Source: Chloroflexota bacterium (GTDB taxonomy: Bacteria; Chloroflexota; UBA11872; VXOZ01). From it: a stretch of DNA of 64,000 nt. The notes under the pieces were generated by a model. The model saw only the letters and a list, made by a program, of their open reading frames with translations. It searched no databases and was not told the DNA's origin. The position numbers and the translations under genes are program-made. Below, piece by piece: positions 1 through 8,569 of the stretch. The stretch spans positions 62,001 to 126,000 of the forward strand of contig JAAXIC010000017.1 of NCBI GenBank assembly GCA_012270555.1, read 5' to 3'. Within the stretch, counting starts at the first letter, position 1. Each line of letters begins with the position of its first letter.

Positions 1-46
1 CCGCCTGGAATCGCCCCCACCCCAAGCTAGATGAGGAGATCCTGCC

Positions 47-2497
47 GTGCAGTCACACGCCCGTCTTGTCATCATCGGCGCCGGCATTGTGGGGTGCAGC
101 GTCGCCTACCACCTTGCGCAGCGGGGTTGGCGCGATATCGTAGTGGTGGACCAAGGGCCGCTGTTCGACACCGGCGGATCCACTTCCCATGCGCCCGGCC
201 TCGTGTTTCAGACCAACCCTTCCAAGCTCATGACCACGCTGGCCATGGATACAGTGGCGCTTTATGGTGGTCTTGAGTTGGACGGTCAGCCGTGCTGGTA
301 CGGTGTAGGCAGCTTGGAGGTGGCGTATACCGAGGCTCGCTGGCAGGACCTCCACCGCAAAATGGGTTTTGCCAAGTCTTATGGTCTGGAGTCCCGCTGC
401 ATCTCACCCGGTGAGGCGCACGAACTCGTCCCGCTGCTGGATCCCGGTGTCATTCACGGCGCGTACTATGTCCCCAGCGACGGCATCGCCAAGCCCGTGC
501 GCGCGGCTGAGGCGATGTCCCGCTATTCCCAAGACCACGGCGCCACGTTCTATGGGAATACGACTGTTACCGGCATAGCGGTGGAGGCGGACCGCGTGCG
601 CGCGGTTGAGACCACAGCGGGCTGCATAAATGCCGAGATGGTGCTCATCTGCGCCGGCATCTGGGGGCCGCGGGTGGGACGCATGGCCGGTGTCTCGATC
701 CCACTGCTGCCGGTACAACACCAGTACACGCGCACCGCGCCGGTGCCCGCCCTTAAGGGCGAGACCCGTGAGGTCGTTCATCCTGTCGTGCGTCACCAGG
801 ACTACGCCATGTACTTTCGCCAGGAGGGTGAGTGCTACGGCGTTGGGAACTATAAGCACGAACCGTTGCCGGTCGAGCCTGACGACATTCTCAGCCATGC
901 CGATGCGAAGCGCGCGCCTGCCATGATGGACTTTACGCCGGAGCACTTTGCGGTTGCGCGGCAGGCTGGGGACGAGCTCTTTCCCGCCCTGCGCGGCCTA
1001 GAGTTGACGGACGCCTTCAACGGCATGTTTTCCTTCACGCCCGACGGCCTGCCCATCCTGGGCGAAGCGCCGGACGTAGCAGGACTATGGATTGCGGAAG
1101 CGGTGTGGATTACGCATGGCGGGGGCGTGGGCAACGTTGTGGCGGAGTGGATGGACACAGGCGTGACCAGCCAGGACTTGCGGGAAGCCGACTACCACCG
1201 TTTCTCGCCCCATGTACACACGCCGGCATATGTGAAGGCGCGCGGCGCCCAGCAGTACCGCGAGGTCTACGACATCATTCATCCACTGCAGCAGATGGAG
1301 AATCCGCGCAACGTGCGATGCAGTCCTTTCCAGCCGCGGCTTGAGGCGCTGGGGGCGGTCTTCTTCGAAAGCGCCGGTTGGGAGCGTCCGCAGTGGTTTG
1401 AGGCCAACCAAACCCTCATTTCGGATGAATCCGCACCAAGTCGATCGGGCTGGGAAGCCCAGCACTGGAGCCCCATTCAGGCCGGCGAGCACCGTGCTAC
1501 CCGCGAGCGGGTTGCCATGTATGACCTGACGGCGTTCATGAAGCTAGAGGTCAGCGGTCCGGGCGCGCTGGCATTCCTGCAATCTGTCAGCGCGAACCAG
1601 GTGGACCGCCCGGTGGGTAAGGTCGTCTACACGGCGATGCTCAATCAGAACGGCGGTATTCAATGCGACCTTACCCTTACGCGGCTGGCACGCGATCGCT
1701 TTCTCGTTCTCACGGGAGGCGCCAGCGGTACGCGCGATCTGGCGTGGTTACGCAAGCACGCGCCAACTGACGGCTCAGTAGGTATCAACGACGTGACCTC
1801 AGAGTTTTGCGGGATTGGGTTGTGGGGGCCGCGAGCGCGCGACGTTTTGGAGCGCGTGTGTGATGACGATGTATCCAACCGCGCGTTCCCGTATTTTGCC
1901 AGCAAGCCAATTACCATCGGAAACGCGCCTGCCCGAGCCCTGCGCGTCTCGTATGTCGGCGAGTTGGGTTGGGAAATCTACGTTCCTACGGAGTACGGTC
2001 TTGGCGTATGGGATTCCCTTTGGGAAGCGGGGCAGCCGTTTGGCATGATCGCTGGCGGCGGTGGAGCGTTCGAGTCACTCCGCTTGGAAAAGGGGTATCG
2101 TCTGTGGGGCACCGACATTCAAACGGAGTACAATCCGTACGAGGCCGGTCTGGGCTGGGCGGTGAAGCTCAATAAAGGCGACTTCATCGGCCGCGAGGCA
2201 CTCATGCGCAGCCGGGAAGCGGGCATCGAGCGGCGGCTCTGTTGCCTCACGCTGGACGATCCCAGCCATGTAGTGATGGGCAAAGAGCCGATCCTCGACG
2301 GCGAGCAGGTGCTCGGCTACGTAACCAGCGCGAACGTCGGCTACACCGTGGGTAAGAGCATCGCCTACGGCTATCTGCCGGTCAGATATGCGACGACTGG
2401 CACGCAGGTGACCGTGGAGTACCTTGGCAGACTGTATGCGGCAACGGTAACGGACGAGCCACTCTACGATCCCAACCACACAAAGCTGCGCAGCTAA
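47..2497 (+). CDS. FAD-dependent oxidoreductase with GcvT domains (dimethylglycine/sarcosine dehydrogenase-like)
   Basis: The 816-residue product has the two-module layout of dimethylglycine dehydrogenase and related enzymes. A DAO-type FAD domain (about residues 7-370) opens with the dinucleotide motif GAGIVG at 11-16. It has GGSTSHAPG around 43-51, where His48 sits where related enzymes bind FAD covalently. An FAO-type linker (about 370-430) leads to an aminomethyltransferase (GcvT) domain and a GcvT C-terminal barrel (about 430-800). Family members demethylate N-methylated glycines and pass the one-carbon unit to tetrahydrofolate. The GTG start has an AGGAG-type ribosome site about 9 bases upstream. 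The exact substrate cannot be read from sequence; a sarcosine-oxidase-like gene lies 3.3 kb downstream. Confidence 0.88.
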   Translation: MQSHARLVIIGAGIVGCSVAYHLAQRGWRDIVVVDQGPLFDTGGSTSHAPGLVFQTNPSKLMTTLAMDTVALYGGLELDGQPCWYGVGSLEVAYTEARWQDLHRKMGFAKSYGLESRCISPGEAHELVPLLDPGVIHGAYYVPSDGIAKPVRAAEAMSRYSQDHGATFYGNTTVTGIAVEADRVRAVETTAGCINAEMVLICAGIWGPRVGRMAGVSIPLLPVQHQYTRTAPVPALKGETREVVHPVVRHQDYAMYFRQEGECYGVGNYKHEPLPVEPDDILSHADAKRAPAMMDFTPEHFAVARQAGDELFPALRGLELTDAFNGMFSFTPDGLPILGEAPDVAGLWIAEAVWITHGGGVGNVVAEWMDTGVTSQDLREADYHRFSPHVHTPAYVKARGAQQYREVYDIIHPLQQMENPRNVRCSPFQPRLEALGAVFFESAGWERPQWFEANQTLISDESAPSRSGWEAQHWSPIQAGEHRATRERVAMYDLTAFMKLEVSGPGALAFLQSVSANQVDRPVGKVVYTAMLNQNGGIQCDLTLTRLARDRFLVLTGGASGTRDLAWLRKHAPTDGSVGINDVTSEFCGIGLWGPRARDVLERVCDDDVSNRAFPYFASKPITIGNAPARALRVSYVGELGWEIYVPTEYGLGVWDSLWEAGQPFGMIAGGGGAFESLRLEKGYRLWGTDIQTEYNPYEAGLGWAVKLNKGDFIGREALMRSREAGIERRLCCLTLDDPSHVVMGKEPILDGEQVLGYVTSANVGYTVGKSIAYGYLPVRYATTGTQVTVEYLGRLYAATVTDEPLYDPNHTKLRS

Positions 2498-2646
2498 GGG
2501 TTGGGGCTTTCAGGCAGTCGCGACACCTCCGGAAAAGTGTGAATCCACGCTGGAATTGAGCTTTGCGGCGAACAGTCCGTCAGCTTCTCATTATGGGTCA
2601 TCAATCAGACACAAAGACTCAAGCTTTAGACTAAAACAACAAGAGA

Positions 2647-2666
2647 GGCTCCCCAATTGGGGAGCC
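2647..2666. terminator. Palindromic terminator between convergent genes
   Basis: The perfect 20-base palindrome GGCTCCCCAATTGGGGAGCC lies between the convergent oxidoreductase and groEL genes. T-rich tracts follow it on both strands (CCTTCTCGTTT on the plus strand, TCTCTTGTTGTTTT on the minus strand). It would form a strong hairpin in either transcript and probably ends both, most clearly groEL, whose stop is 35 bases away. Confidence 0.7.
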
Positions 2667-2700
2667 CCTTCTCGTTTCTCGGTATTGAGAACTGGATGCT

Positions 2701-4332
2701 CTAGTAAGGCATCCCTTCGTCACCGGCGGGTGCGGGTGCGGGCGGTTCGGGAATGTCGACCACCAGCGCGTCGGTCGTCAGCACCATGGCTGCTACCGAA
2801 GCCGCATTCTCGACAGCCGAGCGGGTGACCTTTAGCGGGTCAATGATGCCCGACTCGATCATGTCGACGTACTCAGCGGAAAGGACGTTGAAGCCAACGT
2901 TCTTGTTGCGGCGGCTCTTGGCCAAGCGGCGCACTTCCTGCGCGATGACTGATCCATCCTGGCCGGCATTCTGCGCGATGCGGCGAATGGGCGCCTCAAG
3001 TGCGCGACGCATAATCGAAACCGCGACGCCTTCATCGCCGTCAAGCTTCAAGCCGTCCAGCGCGGGCAGCGCGTTCAGGAGGGCGATACCGCCACCGGGA
3101 ACGATGCCTTCCTCAACCGCGGCGCGAGTAGCCGAGAGCGCATCCTCGACGCGGTGCTTCTTCTCTTTCAGCTCGATCTCGGTGGCAGCGCCGACGTTGA
3201 TGACGGCCACGCCGCCGGACATCTTCGCTACGCGCTCTTCGAGCTTCTCGCGATCGTAGTCGCTCGTGGTCTCTTCGACCTGTGCCTTGATCTGGTTGAT
3301 GCGGCCCTTGACTTCCTCGGAGTCACCGTGGCCCTCGACAAAGGTCGTGTTGTCCTTGTCGGATACCACACGGCGGGCGCGGCCGAGGTCCTCGATCATG
3401 ACTTGGTCGAGGCGGCGACCCAGCTCTTCGGAAATCACCTGACCGCCGGTCAAGACCGCTATGTCCTGCAGCATTTCCTTGCGGCGGTCGCCGTAGCCGG
3501 GGGCCTTGATGGCAACGCAGTTCAAGACGCCGCGCATCTTGTTGACGACCATCATCGCCAGGGCTTCACCCTCGACGTCTTCGGCAATCACGACCAGGTT
3601 CTTCTGGCCGCCCTGCACGAACTTCTCAAGCAGCGGCAGCACGTCGTTGCCGGCGCTCAGTTTCTTGTCGGTGATGAAGATGTACGGGTCCTCGATGGAG
3701 GCTTCCATGCGGTCGGAGTTCGTTACGAAGTAAGGAGAGATGTAGCCGCGATCGAATTCCATACCTTCGACGAATTCGACCGAAAAGCCGATCCCACGAC
3801 CCTCTTCCACCGTGATGACGCCGTCTTTGCCGACCTTGTCCATCACGTCACCGATGAGGTCGCCGATTTCACTGTCGGCGGCGGAAATAGAGGCGACTTC
3901 CGCAACCTGGGCCTTGCCCGTCACGGGCGTGGCGATCGCGCGAAGTTCGTCGACGACGACGCGGGTGGCCTGCTCCAGGCCGCGCTTCATGATCATGGGG
4001 TTGACACCGGCGACTACGTTGCGGTGCCCTTCGTTGATGAGCGTGTGGGCCAGCACGGTCGCGGTGGTCGTGCCGTCACCAGCGATGTCGTTCGTCTTGC
4101 TCGCGGCTTCCTTGATGAGTTGGGCGCCGACGTTCTCGAGCCCATCCTCAAGTTCGATCTCTTTGGCTACGGTAACACCGTCGTGGGTGACCACCGGCGC
4201 GCCGTACTTCTTGCCCAGTGCTACGTTGCGCCCCTTGGGACCGAGCGTGGACTCGACCGCGTCGGCCACCTTCTCGATGCCGCCCATGAGAGCGCGTCGG
4301 GCTTCCTCGTCTAATACTACCTGCTTTGCCAT
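2701..4332 (-). CDS. groEL: 60 kDa chaperonin GroEL
   Basis: This is a full-length 543-residue GroEL, the ATP-dependent folding chaperonin that forms a double heptameric ring in the cytoplasm. The start [10 protein letters not shown], the ATP-site motif GDGTTT at 85-90 and the C-terminal equatorial segment [20 protein letters not shown] are all canonical. The C-terminus ends in a Pro/Ala-rich stretch and GDEGMPY, with only one GM in place of the usual GGM repeats. No groES lies next to it: the neighbours are a convergent flavoprotein and a divergent MBL hydrolase. A near-consensus promoter lies 70-100 bases upstream, with an inverted repeat at the probable transcription start. An AAGGAG ribosome site precedes the ATG. 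Confidence 0.98.
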   Translation of the reverse strand: MAKQVVLDEEARRALMGGIEKVADAVESTLGPKGRNVALGKKYGAPVVTHDGVTVAKEIELEDGLENVGAQLIKEAASKTNDIAGDGTTTATVLAHTLINEGHRNVVAGVNPMIMKRGLEQATRVVVDELRAIATPVTGKAQVAEVASISAADSEIGDLIGDVMDKVGKDGVITVEEGRGIGFSVEFVEGMEFDRGYISPYFVTNSDRMEASIEDPYIFITDKKLSAGNDVLPLLEKFVQGGQKNLVVIAEDVEGEALAMMVVNKMRGVLNCVAIKAPGYGDRRKEMLQDIAVLTGGQVISEELGRRLDQVMIEDLGRARRVVSDKDNTTFVEGHGDSEEVKGRINQIKAQVEETTSDYDREKLEERVAKMSGGVAVINVGAATEIELKEKKHRVEDALSATRAAVEEGIVPGGGIALLNALPALDGLKLDGDEGVAVSIMRRALEAPIRRIAQNAGQDGSVIAQEVRRLAKSRRNKNVGFNVLSAEYVDMIESGIIDPLKVTRSAVENAASVAAMVLTTDALVVDIPEPPAPAPAGDEGMPY

Positions 4333-4370
4333 TGGCGTAAAATTCTCCTTCTTGCGCCAAACACCAATTT

Positions 4371-4395
4371 ACACCGCAAAAAGTGGGAGCGGTGT
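4371..4395 (-). promoter_or_regulatory. Inverted repeat in the groEL leader, possible operator
   Basis: ACACCGC and GCGGTGT are separated by 11 bases. The repeat begins about where transcription should start, 7 bases from the -10 box. This is where a CIRCE/HrcA operator commonly sits in groE leaders, but the arms do not match the CIRCE consensus TTAGCACTC. It could be an operator for another heat-shock repressor or a leader hairpin. The role is inferred from position only. Confidence 0.4.
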
Positions 4396-4402
4396 TCCTC
4401 TA

Positions 4403-4431
4403 ATTATAGATTCCCCATTTCTTGCAGTCAA
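4403..4431 (-). promoter_or_regulatory. Sigma-70-type promoter of groEL
   Basis: Reading the minus strand, TTGACT (4426-4431) is followed after exactly 17 bases by TATAAT (4403-4408). This matches the housekeeping consensus at 11 of 12 positions. It points at groEL and would give a leader of about 60 bases. I see no CIRCE element overlapping it. Confidence 0.75.
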
Positions 4432-4704
4432 GTGAGAATATGCATTCTTCCTCTAGACTTGCGTAGTTTCAGCGCGACTTATTGTAGTTTTCGGATTCTT
4501 TTTTGCAGTAGCATTGCGCAGCAATGTAATTTGGCACACACTTGACGTAGGAAGTTGCGAAGGGCGATTGGGATGGCGCTAATTGCGCGGGGCAAGCGCA
4601 AGCTTAATCGCGGTATCATTCAGCCAGCAGGAATAGCGATCCTAACAGCAACGAACGGATACTCTGCCCTACTTTGTAAGTGTGTGGAGAGAGGCAATTC
4701 TGAC

Positions 4705-5595
4705 ATGTCACTGAGACTGATCCTTCTTGGCACCGGCACGCCCACGCCCTCCTTGGAGCGCGCCGGAGCCAGCTTCCTTGTGGAACATGAGGCCGCTGCT
4801 CTCCTGTTCGACTGTGGGCCCGCAGCGGTCCGCCGACTCTTGGCGGCAGGCGTATTTCCTACACGGGTAACCCATCTCTTTCTCACCCACCTGCACTACG
4901 ACCATTGCATGGACTATGGCTACCTTGTCCTCAACCGCTGGGATCAGGGCGTTGGTCGGATTCCGGATTTGAAGGTATATGGCCCCGGCGGCACGGAGCG
5001 CATGACCCACTTGTTGTTTGGCGAGGAAGGGGTGTTTCAGGACGACCTGGCTGGACGCACGCAGCACCCGGGAAGCCACTTCGTCTATGAGCACCGCGGC
5101 GGCGCTTTGCCTCGCCACCGCCCGGCGCCTCAAGTACAGGAGGTCTATGGCGGGGCCGAGATCGCGGGAGAGGACTGGAACGTGCGTGTGGCGGATATGG
5201 TGCATTGCCAGCCCTATCTCAAGTCGGTTGCCTATCGCTTCAATTGCGCGGAGGGGAGCATTGTCGTCACGGGAGACACGGCGCCCAATCCACAGCTTGT
5301 GGCGTTGGCGCAAGGTGCGGGCGTGCTTGTGCACATGTGCCACTTCCTCAACGACGTGGAATCGGATGTGCGGATTACGTCGTCATGTTCCGGCCACCTC
5401 GACGCGGCGCGCACGGCGGCGGAGGCCGGGGTGGAGAAGCTCGTCTTGGTTCACCTCACCGAGCAAATTACGCGCCCAGGAATTCGCGAGCGCATGATTG
5501 CGGAAGCAGCGGCGGTCTTTTCCGGCACCATTGTCTTAGGTGAAGACCTGATGGAAATTCCCATGGCTCCCATTCGCCCAGAACCTATACTCTAG
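4705..5595 (+). CDS. MBL-fold metallo-hydrolase (RNase Z/arylsulfatase-like)
   Basis: This 296-residue metallo-beta-lactamase-fold enzyme carries the zinc-binding motif HLHYDH at 62-67. It also has a later metal Asp in VTGDTAPNP and a C-terminal His in VLVHLTEQI. The N-terminus MSLRLILLGTGTPTP is the usual opening of RNase Z-like and arylsulfatase-like members. I chose the ATG at 4705 because GAGAGAGG lies just upstream and homology begins there; the frame is open 150 bases further upstream. RNase Z proper tends to have extra exosite features not evident here, so the substrate (tRNA 3' end, sulfate or phosphate ester, lactone) is open. Confidence 0.85.
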   Translation: MSLRLILLGTGTPTPSLERAGASFLVEHEAAALLFDCGPAAVRRLLAAGVFPTRVTHLFLTHLHYDHCMDYGYLVLNRWDQGVGRIPDLKVYGPGGTERMTHLLFGEEGVFQDDLAGRTQHPGSHFVYEHRGGALPRHRPAPQVQEVYGGAEIAGEDWNVRVADMVHCQPYLKSVAYRFNCAEGSIVVTGDTAPNPQLVALAQGAGVLVHMCHFLNDVESDVRITSSCSGHLDAARTAAEAGVEKLVLVHLTEQITRPGIRERMIAEAAAVFSGTIVLGEDLMEIPMAPIRPEPIL

Positions 5596-5764
5596 CGGGG
5601 CAATGCAGACGTGCTGCCCAACCCCTTTCATTCCGCTGGGAAAGTGCTTGGACAGTTGAGGACAGTAAGTGCGTTGGGAGCTGGGTGAGGGTCTTGGGCC
5701 GACTCACGTGTCAGCCGAAAGCAATTGAAGGCAAAGCAAGCGGTAGTTGTAAGGAAGACGGCGT

Positions 5765-6904
5765 ATGCAGGCGGAGCGATTCGATTCGATTGTCGTTGGT
5801 GTAGGTGGCATGGGGAGCGCCGCCGTCCATCACTTGGCGCAGCGCGGCGAGCGGGTGCTGGGGTTGGAGAAATTCGATATTCCCCATGACATGGGGTCGT
5901 CGCATGGGGTCACGCGCGTCATTCGGCTCACGTATTTCGAGCACCCTTCGTACGTGCCGCTGCTGGCGCGGGCGTATGCGCTTTGGCGGGAATTGGAGCA
6001 GGATGGCGGGGAGCAGTTGCTTTACATAACGGGCTCGATTGACGCGGGCGCGCCGGATTCGTTCGTTGTCAAGGGTTCCATAGCGTCTTGCGCGGAGCAC
6101 GATCTCGCACACGATGTGCTTACGAGTGCGGAACTGACACAGCGGTTCCCCGGATTCGCTCTTCCACCTGAGATGATGGCGATATGGCAGCCTGATGGCG
6201 GATTTCTCGTGCCGGAACGCTGCATCGTGCACCACGTCTTGCAGGCGCAAGCACTGGGCAGCGAAGTGCGAGCGCGGGAACAGGTTATCGAGTGGCAGGC
6301 GGAGCCGAGCAGTGTCACGGTGCGCACGAATCGGGCAACCTACGTTGCCGAGCGCGTAATATTCACCGCTGGAGCGTGGAGCCAGTCGTTGCTGCCAGTG
6401 CTGGGTGTGAACGCCATTCCAGAGCGCCAAGTCATGGGCTGGTTTCAACCGGCGCAACCGGAACTCTTCGCGGTTGAGCGCTTTCCGGTCTTCAACTGCC
6501 TCGTGCCGGAAGGCCATTACTATGGTTTTCCCATCTTTGGGATACCGGGGTTCAAACTTGGGAAATACCACCACCTTCAGCAACAGACTACAGCGGGTAG
6601 CGTAGACCGCGAATGTCATCCGGAGGACGAAGCGGCGCTGCGCGCCTGTACGCAGCGGTATCTTACGGGTGGCATGGGCGCGACTTTGGCATTGAAGACA
6701 TGCATGTTTACCAACACGCCGGACGGACACTTCATCATGGACCACCACCCTGAACATGGGAACGTGGTCATAGCCGCCGGCTTTTCGGGCCACGGTTTCA
6801 AGTTCTGCAGCGTGGTGGGCGAAATCCTTGCGGAATTGGCGCTTGACGGCAAGACGCGGCACGAAATTGGGATGTTTGGCCTCAACCGGTTTGACATGCA
6901 ATAG
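5765..6904 (+). CDS. Monomeric sarcosine oxidase / N-methyl amino acid oxidase-like flavoprotein
   Basis: The 379-residue protein matches the MSOX/SolA family in length and motifs. It has an FAD-binding GVGGMG at 12-17 and GSSHGVTRVIRLTY at 44-57. Cys313 in the motif KTCMFTNTPDGHF is the position of the covalent flavin cysteine in monomeric sarcosine oxidase and N-methyltryptophan oxidase. GFSGHGFKF follows near the C-terminus. These enzymes oxidatively demethylate sarcosine or other N-methyl amino acids to the amine, formaldehyde and H2O2. The context (a DMGDH-like gene 3 kb upstream) suggests methylated glycine use. Which N-methyl amine is used cannot be told. Confidence 0.88.
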   Translation: MQAERFDSIVVGVGGMGSAAVHHLAQRGERVLGLEKFDIPHDMGSSHGVTRVIRLTYFEHPSYVPLLARAYALWRELEQDGGEQLLYITGSIDAGAPDSFVVKGSIASCAEHDLAHDVLTSAELTQRFPGFALPPEMMAIWQPDGGFLVPERCIVHHVLQAQALGSEVRAREQVIEWQAEPSSVTVRTNRATYVAERVIFTAGAWSQSLLPVLGVNAIPERQVMGWFQPAQPELFAVERFPVFNCLVPEGHYYGFPIFGIPGFKLGKYHHLQQQTTAGSVDRECHPEDEAALRACTQRYLTGGMGATLALKTCMFTNTPDGHFIMDHHPEHGNVVIAAGFSGHGFKFCSVVGEILAELALDGKTRHEIGMFGLNRFDMQ

Positions 6905-7000
6905 GATGGTCTAAGCTGAGGCAAAAGCCACGCCGCTTCTCGGATTGTTCACGACTGCACATCCCGGAGCTAATTCAATCGCGGCATTCTTCGACTAACC

Positions 7001-7100
7001 GCAGGTTGCACACATCGTCCGCAGGTGGCACACATAGTCGGCGCGTGGCACACATGGTCGGCGCGTGGCACGCATTGTCCGCAGGTGGCACGCAAAGCCC
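7001..7100. repeat. Tandem array of five 20-bp units
   Basis: Five head-to-tail 20-base units lie at 7001-7020, 7021-7040, 7041-7060, 7061-7080 and 7081-7100. Each has the core GTGGCACACAT or a close variant, such as GTTGCACACAT. The units alternate between a GCAGGTGGCAC form and a GCGCGTGGCAC form. There is no spacer between units, so this is not a CRISPR. It lies in the gap between two convergent genes and runs directly into a palindromic repeat at 7099-7131. Confidence 0.85.
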
Positions 7101-7131
7101 GTTCGTGGTGAGCCTGTCGAACCATGAACGG
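7099..7131. repeat. Dispersed palindromic repeat, CCGTTCGTG...CATGAACGG type (copy 1)
   Basis: CCGTTCGTGGTGAGC and its partner ending CCATGAACGG form an imperfect stem. The same sequence recurs at 43866-43922, 63159-63191, 63224-63251 and 63932-63956, always outside genes. The core TTCGACAGGCTCAGG / CCTGAGCCTGTCGAA resembles REP-like elements seen in many bacterial genomes. Confidence 0.8.
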
Positions 7132-7165
7132 ACGGGTTGCCGGCGCCACTGCGACTGCCGACCCT

Positions 7166-8356
7166 CTATTGCGGCCCATACTGCGCCACTACAGTTTCGT
7201 CAACCTCTATCCCCAAGCCGGGTCGCTGTGGGATCAAGACTGTCCCATCATCTTCCAGCGTGAAGGGCTCGCGCAGCAGCGTGTCGCGCAAGGGGTTGGG
7301 ATTGCGGTCGAACTCCAGCATTGGCTCATTGAGGGCCGGCAGCGGGTTCGCTGAATGGGGACTAGGCGGCAGCGAGGCAATGAAATGCAGCGCGGCGGCC
7401 AGCGCGATGCCGGATCCCCAGACGTGGGGATAGACTTGCACGTCAAATGTTCGCGCCAGCGTAGCAATCTTGACGGCTTCAGAGATGCCGCCGGTGCCGC
7501 AGATGTCCGGCTGGGCAATGTCGATGCACCCTTCGAGCATGAGGTCGCGGAAGGAAAACCGTGTGTGCTCGCATTCGCCGCCGGCAATGGCGAGATCGAG
7601 GGTCTCGGCTACCTGGCGGTACCCTCTGCGGTCTTCGGGAATTACCGGTTCTTCAAACCATAGAGTATCTTCCTCTTCCAAACCGCGGCCGACGGCAATG
7701 GCAATGTGCGGCGGATAGGCGTGATTGGCGTCCACCATGTAGGGGAAGCGTTCGCCGCTGGGTGCGCAGGCATCCAAAGCCCGCCGCGCTGCCTTCACGC
7801 GGGCGAGGTCTTCAGCCACGGAAAGCAGCCCGACTTTGATCTTCAACGCGCGAAATCCGTTAGCTACGTGCCGCTCAACTTCCGCTGCCAGCGCGCCGGT
7901 GTCCGCCCATTTCTCCGGCCCGCCCTTGTAGTAGCCGCCGGTGGCATACGCCTTGACCCGGTTGCGATAGGCGCCGCCCAAGAGCGTGTGAATTGGCTGC
8001 TGCAGCGCTTGTCCCGCAATGTCCCAGCACGCAATGTCGACCCCGCTGATCGCCTCAACGGCTGTGCCCTGCCGTCCCCAGTCGCGGATGTGCGCGTAGA
8101 GTTTTTCCCAGATCACGTCCATGTGCAGCGGATTCATGCCGGTGATGCGGGGCGTCAGCACGTGGTCGATCATGGCGGCTACCGGCTCCGGCGCGCCCCA
8201 CAGGCCCGCCTCACCCCAGCCAACGAGACCGCTGTCCGTCTCAATACGCACGAGGCAACTGCTGCGCTCGGAGAAAGACTCTTGCGAGGCGTAAAACTCT
8301 TCATGTTCGGCCAGCGGGCTCTTCAGCACGTAGCTTTGGACGTCAGTGATTTTCAT
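7166..8356 (-). CDS. Mandelate racemase/muconate lactonizing enzyme family protein (enolase superfamily)
   Basis: This 396-residue enolase-superfamily protein has an N-terminal capping domain and a TIM barrel. In the barrel I can see the KxK base motif in RALKIKVGL, the metal ligands in MVDANHAYPPH (Asp), WFEEPVIPED (Glu) and IAGGECEHTRF (Glu), and the second base His in VYPHVWGSG. The KxK...H arrangement is that of the mandelate racemase subgroup, whose members dehydrate sugar acids or racemise 2-hydroxy acids using Mg2+. An AAGGAAG ribosome site precedes the ATG by about 9 bases. The gene stands alone. A second, distinct family member lies at 48.1 kb. The substrate is not predictable. Confidence 0.9.
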   Translation of the reverse strand: MKITDVQSYVLKSPLAEHEEFYASQESFSERSSCLVRIETDSGLVGWGEAGLWGAPEPVAAMIDHVLTPRITGMNPLHMDVIWEKLYAHIRDWGRQGTAVEAISGVDIACWDIAGQALQQPIHTLLGGAYRNRVKAYATGGYYKGGPEKWADTGALAAEVERHVANGFRALKIKVGLLSVAEDLARVKAARRALDACAPSGERFPYMVDANHAYPPHIAIAVGRGLEEEDTLWFEEPVIPEDRRGYRQVAETLDLAIAGGECEHTRFSFRDLMLEGCIDIAQPDICGTGGISEAVKIATLARTFDVQVYPHVWGSGIALAAALHFIASLPPSPHSANPLPALNEPMLEFDRNPNPLRDTLLREPFTLEDDGTVLIPQRPGLGIEVDETVVAQYGPQ

Positions 8357-8569
8357 GTGGATGGGCTTCCTTGTAATGCTTGCGGCAAATCTGTCCCATT
8401 ATACCGAGATTCATTGCTGTCCTTGGGTCCTGCCTTGCGTAACCACTGCCCCAAGAAGCGCTGCTAATCAGGGTTCGGCCCGGTTGCACGGCGCGGTGGG
8501 AGACAGGTGCGGCGCTCTGCTGCGAACACCGTGCAGTTGAGAGTAGACAACGGCCTGTGTGGACAGAGG

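Larger units (their letters stand above)
4333..4704. other. Divergent intergenic region between groEL and the MBL hydrolase
   Basis: This 372-base gap is more AT-rich than its surroundings. It holds the groEL promoter and the leader inverted repeat described separately. It also holds a short palindrome CATTGC-GCA-GCAATG at 4512-4526 that may belong to regulation of the rightward gene. The open frame running in from 4555 to the MBL start has no recognisable content and lacks a good ribosome site, so I do not call it coding. Confidence 0.6.

Noticed and set aside
3154-4314. Long open frame antisense to groEL (386 codons)
   Set aside because: It is a GC-rich shadow of groEL: repetitive Asp/Val/Leu composition, no ribosome site and no recognisable domain.
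4555-4704. Upstream extension of the MBL hydrolase frame
   Set aside because: Fifty extra residues have no family similarity and no ribosome site, while GAGAGAGG precedes the ATG at 4705.
7001-7100. CRISPR-like array
   Set aside because: Units are 20 bases long and directly adjacent, with no spacers, so there is no repeat-spacer structure.
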